A stretch of 10,300 bases of DNA from Patescibacteria group bacterium UBA1370 (GTDB taxonomy: Bacteria; Patescibacteriota; Microgenomatia; UBA1400; PJMF01). Positions 5,679 to 10,300 of this stretch are shown here, piece after piece. How positions within the stretch are numbered: position 1 is the first letter of the stretch; the number at the start of each line of letters is the position of its first letter. Location of the stretch: the NCBI GenBank assembly GCA_002306315.1, contig DBRK01000033.1, positions 1 to 10,300 of the forward strand, written 5' to 3'. The notes under the pieces are model-generated. The model made no database searches. It was not told where the DNA came from and was given only the letters and a program-made list of their open reading frames with translations. A program made the position numbers and the translations under genes.

Positions 5679-6875
5679 ATGTTTATCGGGGCAATAATCT
5701 TTTCTGCCGTCTTCTTTACCTTTCTAATCATCGCTTGTTTGCTTCTTTTGTCAAAAATATTTCCCAGAATCCAAAAATATATTTTTTTCAATCTCCCGGG
5801 AATTTTTCTCATCTTTCTGTCTTCGCTGCTGCTGGTATCTAGTATTTCCATGGTTATGGCAAAACCTACCAAGGTAGCCATGGAGATCGGCAGCAGAGTA
5901 TCTCAAGCCCAGTACCCAGAAACAGCTGAATTGGTCTCTTCGGTAAGAGAAATTGTTAGGTCTGTAAATCCTGATTATTCAGCTTTGCCAGCGCGGATTG
6001 CGGACCAAATGCAATTTTTTTGTCAGCCGGCCAACTGTCCCCCTGCTCTTGATAATCCTGTGTTTGCTGATTTGGCAAATGTCCCGACAACTCTCTCAAC
6101 CAAAGATTTGGTCGTAGCCGTTGAATACAACCGCACAGTCAAACTCTATCCACTGGCGGCATTACGCTCCAGCAGGGTTGTCAATGACTGGATTGGGGCT
6201 ACTCCGATTGCGGTGACCTATTCTCCGGGCACAGGGGCATTACGGGTGTTCATGAGGATGACTGGTGAAACCGCTACCAAGCTGCGGTTTACCGGTCAGC
6301 TCCGCTTTGGCAACGAAGTGCTTTACGATCTGGAAAACGGCTCGCTCTGGCAGCAGTACACTGGCGAAGCTCTGACGCCAGCAGCTCAGGCTGTTTTAGC
6401 TGTGCTGCCCCATTCGGAGATGACCCTGGAAGCAGCCAAGAAAAAATTTCCGGAGGCGCGGATTATTGCTGCTGTTAGTGAGGATGAAGCTGCGGAAATC
6501 CTTGGAAACATTATTCCGCTGGGAATCAAGGATGTCGACGGCCGCCTCAGTGAGGAAACCAAGATTACCGGCTTGGTTGTCAATGGTGAAGCCAAGGCTT
6601 ATGAGCAAGCGCTGCTGGAGAAATATTCAGTCATTAAGGATGTTATCGGCGGCAACCCGGTTGTAATAGCCAACAAAGATGGTTTTGTTTCTGCGGTTGA
6701 TTTGCGCGGCGGTAAAAAAATAACTCCGCTGCAAAGTTATTGGTTTGCCTGGTCGCACTTTTATCCCTCCACTCACCTGGAAACCCTGCCGCCTGAAGAC
6801 GGAGAAACCGATATTGGCAAGCTCACTGAGGTTGAGGATGAAGCGGTTCAGGAAACAGACAGTGCTATTCAGTAA
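5679..6875 (+). CDS. DUF3179 domain-containing membrane protein, 398 aa
   Basis: Two N-terminal TM helices (about residues 4-26 and 36-60) are joined by a short basic loop, followed by a DUF3179 domain (about 105-370). DUF3179 marks seen: the Cys-containing segment CQPANCPPALDNPVF (115-129), DLVVAVEYN...YPLAAL (143-162), VVNDWIGATPIAVTYSPGTGA (167-187, split here by family strands), LYDLENGSLWQQ (215-226), LPHSEMTLEAAKKKFP, and the closing SYWFAWSHFYPST (353-365). The DUF3179 function is unknown. The usual TYCPLCG-type loop is TYSPGTG here, so the loop cysteines are lost. A GAAAGGGGC sequence before the ATG gives a close-spaced ribosome binding site. The acidic C-terminal tail (EDGETDIGKLTEVEDEAVQE) is probably disordered. 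The stop overlaps the convergent HAD gene by 11 bases. Confidence 0.85.
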   Translation: MFIGAIIFSAVFFTFLIIACLLLLSKIFPRIQKYIFFNLPGIFLIFLSSLLLVSSISMVMAKPTKVAMEIGSRVSQAQYPETAELVSSVREIVRSVNPDYSALPARIADQMQFFCQPANCPPALDNPVFADLANVPTTLSTKDLVVAVEYNRTVKLYPLAALRSSRVVNDWIGATPIAVTYSPGTGALRVFMRMTGETATKLRFTGQLRFGNEVLYDLENGSLWQQYTGEALTPAAQAVLAVLPHSEMTLEAAKKKFPEARIIAAVSEDEAAEILGNIIPLGIKDVDGRLSEETKITGLVVNGEAKAYEQALLEKYSVIKDVIGGNPVVIANKDGFVSAVDLRGGKKITPLQSYWFAWSHFYPSTHLETLPPEDGETDIGKLTEVEDEAVQETDSAIQ

Positions 6876-7512
6876 AATAGCGCATTAATTCCAAAGGCTG
6901 ATCAAATAAATAATCAGGTTGCGCATACTCCAAAACTAGATGGGTGTGATAACCCCAAGCGGCACCAGCCACTGGCAGACCAATCTTCTGTGCCGCCAAA
7001 ATATCCCTGGTTTCATCACCAACATAGAGAGTCTCGTCAGCTTTTAGGTGGTGTTCAGCCAACATAGCCAACATTGCCTGGTCTTTGCCAAACACGGAAC
7101 TATCAGCATAGATAAAACTTGGTTTTGGCAGGCGATGGTTTTTAATAAAAGTCTTGGGTGTGGAAGCGTTGTTGGAGGTCAAAATCCCCAAGCGGTATTT
7201 GGCTTCCTTTAAACCATGCAACATCTCGGGTATCCCAGAAAACGGCTGAAGATCAGCGGCTTTCTCTGCCATTATGGCATTTACCTCGGGCGCAACACTA
7301 TCGAACATCCCATCAGGAACTCCCAGGAATTGGTAGGCTTCCATACCCGGGGTTTCCCGGAATTTCTGGAATGTTTCCGCTCCAGGAGAAGGATATCCAC
7401 GCCGCTCGAGAATACTAGCTATAGCTGCAGCTGTGATTTCAAAAGTGTCTGCCAAAGTCCCATCAAAATCAAAGACAATGGTGGAAATTTTCTTTTCCTT
7501 GGGCTTGCGCAT
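6865..7512 (-). CDS. HAD-superfamily phosphatase (phosphoglycolate phosphatase-like), 215 aa
   Basis: All four HAD motifs are present: I, DFDGTLADT (residues 15-23, nucleophile D15, acid/base D17); II, LTSN (111-114); III, K143 in GKDQAM; IV, GDETRD (165-170, D166/D170). The helical cap between residues 20 and 90 gives a subfamily I (Gph/PGMB-like) layout. The substrate is likely a small phosphorylated metabolite, possibly 2-phosphoglycolate. The ATG at 7512 starts one base after the citryl-CoA lyase stop, preceded by GGAG in that gene's last codons, so translation is probably coupled. A longer frame to 7617 would run inside the lyase gene and is not favoured. Being last in the citrate-cleavage operon suggests a metabolic link, but none is proven. 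The stop is TAG. Confidence 0.88.
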   Translation of the reverse strand: MRKPKEKKISTIVFDFDGTLADTFEITAAAIASILERRGYPSPGAETFQKFRETPGMEAYQFLGVPDGMFDSVAPEVNAIMAEKAADLQPFSGIPEMLHGLKEAKYRLGILTSNNASTPKTFIKNHRLPKPSFIYADSSVFGKDQAMLAMLAEHHLKADETLYVGDETRDILAAQKIGLPVAGAAWGYHTHLVLEYAQPDYLFDQPLELMRYFTE

Positions 7513-7513
7513 G

Positions 7514-8293
7514 CTACTCCAACTCCTCGCTCTGATCCTGGGGTTGATACTTGACCGCTTCCTCCGGCAGCCGCCTGACCCAATCGCCGCTCTCGACTTC
7601 TTCCATAATATGGGCAATGCTGCCTGCAGCTCTGGCTAAAGCGAATAAGGCGTTGCCTGTGTCGGGTTGAAAACCTAGAGTCAACAACACTGCTGCCAGG
7701 GCACCATCAATGTTCAGAACCAGCTTGCGGCCAGCTTCGTTTTCTAAATGAGTTTCAACCAACAAAGCCAAATCCAAGAAATGCAAGTCCAGCTGGGACT
7801 GTCTTGCCAAAGCAAAAAGAGTGTTGGTTCTCGGGTCAACATCTTTGTAAACCGGATGGCCAAAACCAGGCAAACGTCTTTCTTGAGATCGGTATTCCTT
7901 GATAAAGGAAATCGCCTGAGCTTCTAAATCATCCCTGCCTTCCTCAACTATTTGCAAAAAGAGCTGCATGGCAGCTGCCACCGCCCCGCCATGATATGGA
8001 CCAAGCGCCAGAAATACTGAAGCCATGGCTTTGAGCGGATCGTTGCCGGAAGCCGCCACGACTCTTGGCACAAAACCGCTGGCTGGATTGATACCGTGGT
8101 CCATGGATGCCACTAGCAAGGCATTGAAAAGCTTCTTCTCATCATCTGTTGGTTTGCGGCCGGTGATCGACAGAAAAAGAGTGCCGACAAAATCTGCTTC
8201 ATCAATTAACTGCAAGAGAGGTACGCTCCGCAGCTCAAACTGACTGTTTCTTTCACCGCTAACTTGAGTGGAAAATGTCAGGTCTTTGGGCAT
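7514..8293 (-). CDS. Citryl-CoA lyase / short citrate-synthase-like protein, 259 aa
   Basis: Corresponds to the C-terminal lyase module of ATP-citrate lyase or stand-alone Ccl: citryl-CoA to acetyl-CoA + oxaloacetate. It is far shorter than citrate synthase (about 380-430 aa). Citrate-synthase marks: SMDHGINPASGFVPRVVAA (residues 63-81, H66), LGPYHGGAV (H101), PGFGHPVYKDVDPRT (H146), LNIDGALAA (D196) and ALARAAGSIAHIMEE (R221 region). The His-His-Asp set of citrate synthase (equivalents of H274, H320, D375) is therefore all present. The ATG at 8293 is chosen because AAGGA lies about five bases upstream; a TTG at 8314 is the alternative. It follows the SCS-alpha-like gene by 30 bases and precedes the HAD gene by one. 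The family is secure; citryl-CoA as substrate is inferred from the neighbours. Confidence 0.86.
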   Translation of the reverse strand: MPKDLTFSTQVSGERNSQFELRSVPLLQLIDEADFVGTLFLSITGRKPTDDEKKLFNALLVASMDHGINPASGFVPRVVAASGNDPLKAMASVFLALGPYHGGAVAAAMQLFLQIVEEGRDDLEAQAISFIKEYRSQERRLPGFGHPVYKDVDPRTNTLFALARQSQLDLHFLDLALLVETHLENEAGRKLVLNIDGALAAVLLTLGFQPDTGNALFALARAAGSIAHIMEEVESGDWVRRLPEEAVKYQPQDQSEELE

Positions 8294-8323
8294 GTTTTCC
8301 TTCTGCAGGCTCAATTGAGCTGG

Positions 8324-9250
8324 TTAATTAAGCTGCAATGCTTCCTTGAGCAAATTAATTATATCCGAAGGTGATTCCGCGATGTGGGCACCGGCTTGAC
8401 TGAGGGCAGTTATTTTTCCTTGACGGGTGCCAATGGCTTTGCTGACAATGGCACCAGCATGGCCGAAAGCCGTGCCTTGAGGCAGTGTCTCCGCAAATAA
8501 TCCAGAAATAAAAGCAACCACTGGTTTAGCAAATTGCTGTTTAGTCATTTCTTCCGCTAAAACTTCCTCATAAGCCCCGCCAATCTCACCAATGATGACA
8601 AGAGCTTTTGTCTCTGAGTCGGCAGCTAAATCAGGCAGCAAGTCGGCAAAAGTTGTTCCTACCAAGCGGTCGCCGCCCAAACCGACAATAGTAGATTGAG
8701 GAATGCCGGCAGAAGTGAGCATAGTGGCAACGGTAGTTGCCATGCCGCCACTTTTTGATAAAACCGCTACTCCTCCTTCAAGGATGGCTTTGGAGTCACC
8801 GGGAGCGAGGAACTGCTCCAGATTGCCGCCGCCGAGCGACCCGGCTACCGATTGGCCAGGGCAGGCGATGCCGATCGAGCTGGGGCCAACCACCCGGACG
8901 TTGGCGGCGGCGGCTGACTCAATGATCTGCGCTGTGTCGCGCGAGGGCACGCCCTCAGCAATGATGTGGATAAGAGGGATCTTGGCAGTGATTGCTTCCA
9001 TAGCAGCATTGAGAACATGTTGCGGCGGTACATAGATGCTAGTGGCTGTAATTTCTGGATGAGAAGCCATGGCCTCCTCAACCGAGTTGTAAACCGGCAC
9101 GCCGGCAACGGTTTCTCCGCCTTTGCCAGGAGTCACCCCAGCCGCCACAGGCGCTGCGTTGGCTTGCATCCAGCCCAACACCCGCTGGCCTTCTTTGCCG
9201 GTCAAACCTTGAATTAAAAATGTGGTGGTTTTATCAAGTAATATTGCCAT
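8324..9250 (-). CDS. SCS-alpha-like CoA ligase subunit, ATP-citrate-lyase type (AclA N-part/CcsB-like), 308 aa
   Basis: Acyl-CoA synthetase (NDP-forming) alpha subunit that carries the phosphohistidine and CoA-binding sites. A CoA-binding Rossmann domain occupies about residues 1-130 (FLIQGLTGKEGQ, VTPGKGGETVAGVPVY). The ligase domain follows, with the catalytic His in FGHAGA (H264). Two signatures point to ATP-citrate lyase rather than succinyl-CoA synthetase: GLGGDRLVGTTF (190-201; SCS has GGDP) and SKSGGM (165-170; SCS has RSGTL); GEIGGAYEE (221-229) agrees. The usual annotation would be succinate-CoA ligase alpha. The start at 9250 has AAGGA seven bases upstream, formed by the last two codons of the beta-like gene, whose stop is two bases away. 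It lacks the fused lyase domain of AclA, which is the next gene here. Citrate specificity is inferred. Confidence 0.88.
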   Translation of the reverse strand: MAILLDKTTTFLIQGLTGKEGQRVLGWMQANAAPVAAGVTPGKGGETVAGVPVYNSVEEAMASHPEITATSIYVPPQHVLNAAMEAITAKIPLIHIIAEGVPSRDTAQIIESAAAANVRVVGPSSIGIACPGQSVAGSLGGGNLEQFLAPGDSKAILEGGVAVLSKSGGMATTVATMLTSAGIPQSTIVGLGGDRLVGTTFADLLPDLAADSETKALVIIGEIGGAYEEVLAEEMTKQQFAKPVVAFISGLFAETLPQGTAFGHAGAIVSKAIGTRQGKITALSQAGAHIAESPSDIINLLKEALQLN

Positions 9251-9252
9251 TG

Positions 9253-10300
9253 TTATTCCTTGACCTGAGCATCCAACATATCTTTCATTTCCGCTGCCGT
9301 ATCTACCACCGGAAAATCTGGACCGAAGAGCTTGAGATTTACCCTCTTGCCAGCCAACCTTTCCTTAACCATTTCAAAAGCTTCCTGCCAACGCGGCCCT
9401 CCGCGGCGAATCAAGACAGCAAAACCTGGTCTTTCGACGTATGCTGACTCTAGCAAACTGTCAACTACACCCGCTAAGGTTTCGTAAATATCAGTGAAAC
9501 TGGCATTGCTGCCGACCACATACAAACCCCTTAGATTGGGAATGCTCAGAACTACCTCGGTCAATGCCTTGACTTTCTCGCGGGGAGGATTGCCGGAATA
9601 TTCAGTGTAATTGGCGGGCCGAATGCCGGCTGCCATGAGCGCGTCCATAGCCAGCTGGGATGCACCACCACCTGATGCCAGCACTCCCACATCTCCGTTT
9701 ATAAACTCAAAAAAACTCTCGCCGGCTGCGCCGCGATGATCCATCTGGCTGACTTCACGAGCACGTAATTCCAACTCAGTTGGCGGCCGCCCAAGCGTGT
9801 TGCGCTGGCCATAAAGGCTCCATTCCGTATGGCGGCTGGCTGCAATATCTTCAAGTTCAATCTTGGCATCCAGGCAGTAATACTTCTCACCGCTCCGCAC
9901 CAATGGATTCACCTCCACCAACACCGCATCGTTTTCCAAAAAACACTGCCAAAGCTGCTGCACTACCGGCAATAATTCCGGTGCAGGCGGAAACTGTACC
10001 GGTTCATTCAACACTGAAAGCTGTACCTGCTGCAAAGTCTCCCCCCTGTCATCCATGCCAGTTCCGCCTTTGGGGCTGTAGTAGGCAATTAATCGGCGGG
10101 TGCGGGTATCATAACTGAGGCTCAGATAAATTTGTTGGTCGACACTGATACTTTCTTCGAGCAAAACAGCGATGATTGGCTGCCTGTATTGATCGGTAGC
10201 ATCCAGCAATCCGCTTACAGCTTTCAGGGTTTGGTCGTGGTTTTCAACCTTGATTATCAGTCCCTGAACTTCCCGGTTGCCATGAAGCACTTGGGCTTTG
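9253..10300 (-). CDS. ATP-grasp / citrate-binding subunit (AclB-like, SCS-beta-like), 5' end outside window
   Basis: 348 complete codons are visible, ending in TAA (9255-9253); the frame is open through the right edge (K-A-Q-V-L-H-G...), so the true start and first part of the ATP-grasp domain are missing. The ATP-grasp metal site is LVEVNPLV (E129, N131 in visible numbering) with LDAK (D144). The C-terminal ligase/citrate-binding domain has SGGGAS (209-214), ANYTEYSG (229-236), GSNASFT (263-269) and IRRGGPRWQEA (297-307). ANYxEYSG and RRGGPxxQE match ATP-citrate lyase (AclB, N-terminal ACLY) rather than SCS-beta, whose equivalent has a GGxA-type loop. It would bind ATP and citrate and form citryl-phosphate with the alpha-like subunit. 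The first loop differs from the canonical GGSIANFT. First visible gene of the operon. Confidence 0.86.
   Translation of the reverse strand, partial: KAQVLHGNREVQGLIIKVENHDQTLKAVSGLLDATDQYRQPIIAVLLEESISVDQQIYLSLSYDTRTRRLIAYYSPKGGTGMDDRGETLQQVQLSVLNEPVQFPPAPELLPVVQQLWQCFLENDAVLVEVNPLVRSGEKYYCLDAKIELEDIAASRHTEWSLYGQRNTLGRPPTELELRAREVSQMDHRGAAGESFFEFINGDVGVLASGGGASQLAMDALMAAGIRPANYTEYSGNPPREKVKALTEVVLSIPNLRGLYVVGSNASFTDIYETLAGVVDSLLESAYVERPGFAVLIRRGGPRWQEAFEMVKERLAGKRVNLKLFGPDFPVVDTAAEMKDMLDAQVKE

Noticed and set aside
7513..7617. N-terminal extension of the HAD protein to 7617
   Set aside because: The added 35 residues are Arg/Ser-rich, run inside the lyase gene in another frame, and a good start with a ribosome binding site exists at 7512.
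8324..10300. Plain succinyl-CoA synthetase sucCD
   Set aside because: GGDR and KSGGM in the alpha-like subunit and ANYxEYSG plus RRGGPxxQE in the beta-like subunit are ATP-citrate-lyase signatures, and a citryl-CoA-lyase-type gene follows directly.
1..10300. Alternative genetic code (TGA as glycine)
   Set aside because: The YtxH-like gene ends sensibly at a TGA (1388-1386), and no conserved protein here needs read-through of an in-frame TGA.

Overview
The window reads as chromosomal DNA of a small-genome bacterium, most likely a member of the Candidate Phyla Radiation (Patescibacteria). The evidence is the style of several proteins: AlaRS with a DFGGGLER motif 3, PrmC with NLPY in place of NPPY, a short HTH-TM-Ig-like protein, a membrane-anchored DsbA-like protein with a CSFC motif, and a DUF3179 membrane protein. 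Genes are tightly packed, some starts lack a Shine-Dalgarno, and convergent stop codons overlap. TGA is used as a stop (1386-1388), which argues against the recoded Gracilibacteria/Absconditabacteria lineages. The lineage is inferred from family resemblance, not from a search. Base composition is balanced, and I see no mobile elements, tRNA, rRNA or CRISPR.

Left part (1-4070, all minus strand). The 5' 329 codons of alaS run off the left edge. A TATAAT box is placed so that transcription would start at the ATG. Upstream of alaS is a helically phased cluster of TTTTCACG half-sites ending in a perfect 16-bp palindrome, directly beside the stop of a 58-codon small gene. Further upstream come a YtxH-like protein and a one-TM DUF948-like protein (likely paired), a membrane-anchored HTH protein with an extracytoplasmic Ig-like domain (RodZ-like layout), a YqeY/GatB-tail protein, and a membrane-tethered thioredoxin-fold protein. 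A divergent promoter region (about 4071-4139) separates this block from prmC.

Middle part (4140-6875). prmC (plus) converges on a Nudix hydrolase (minus), and their stop codons share bases. A DUF3179 protein with two N-terminal TM helices (plus) follows and converges, with an 11-bp overlap, on the next operon.

Right part (6865-10300, minus strand). This is the most notable region: a four-gene operon with intergenic gaps of 2, 30 and 1 bases. In transcription order it encodes an ATP-grasp/citrate-binding subunit (AclB-like, 5' end outside the window), a succinyl-CoA-synthetase-alpha-like subunit carrying ATP-citrate-lyase signatures (GGDR, KSGGM) and the phosphohistidine motif GHAGA, a short citrate-synthase-like citryl-CoA lyase, and a HAD phosphatase. 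Together the first three contain every domain of ATP-citrate lyase (ATP + citrate + CoA to acetyl-CoA + oxaloacetate), split over three genes as in the citryl-CoA synthetase/citryl-CoA lyase system of Hydrogenobacter. This is unexpected in a lineage generally lacking a TCA cycle. The lyase keeps citrate-synthase-type active-site histidines, and the citrate-binding loop of the large subunit is altered, so substrate and direction are open questions.
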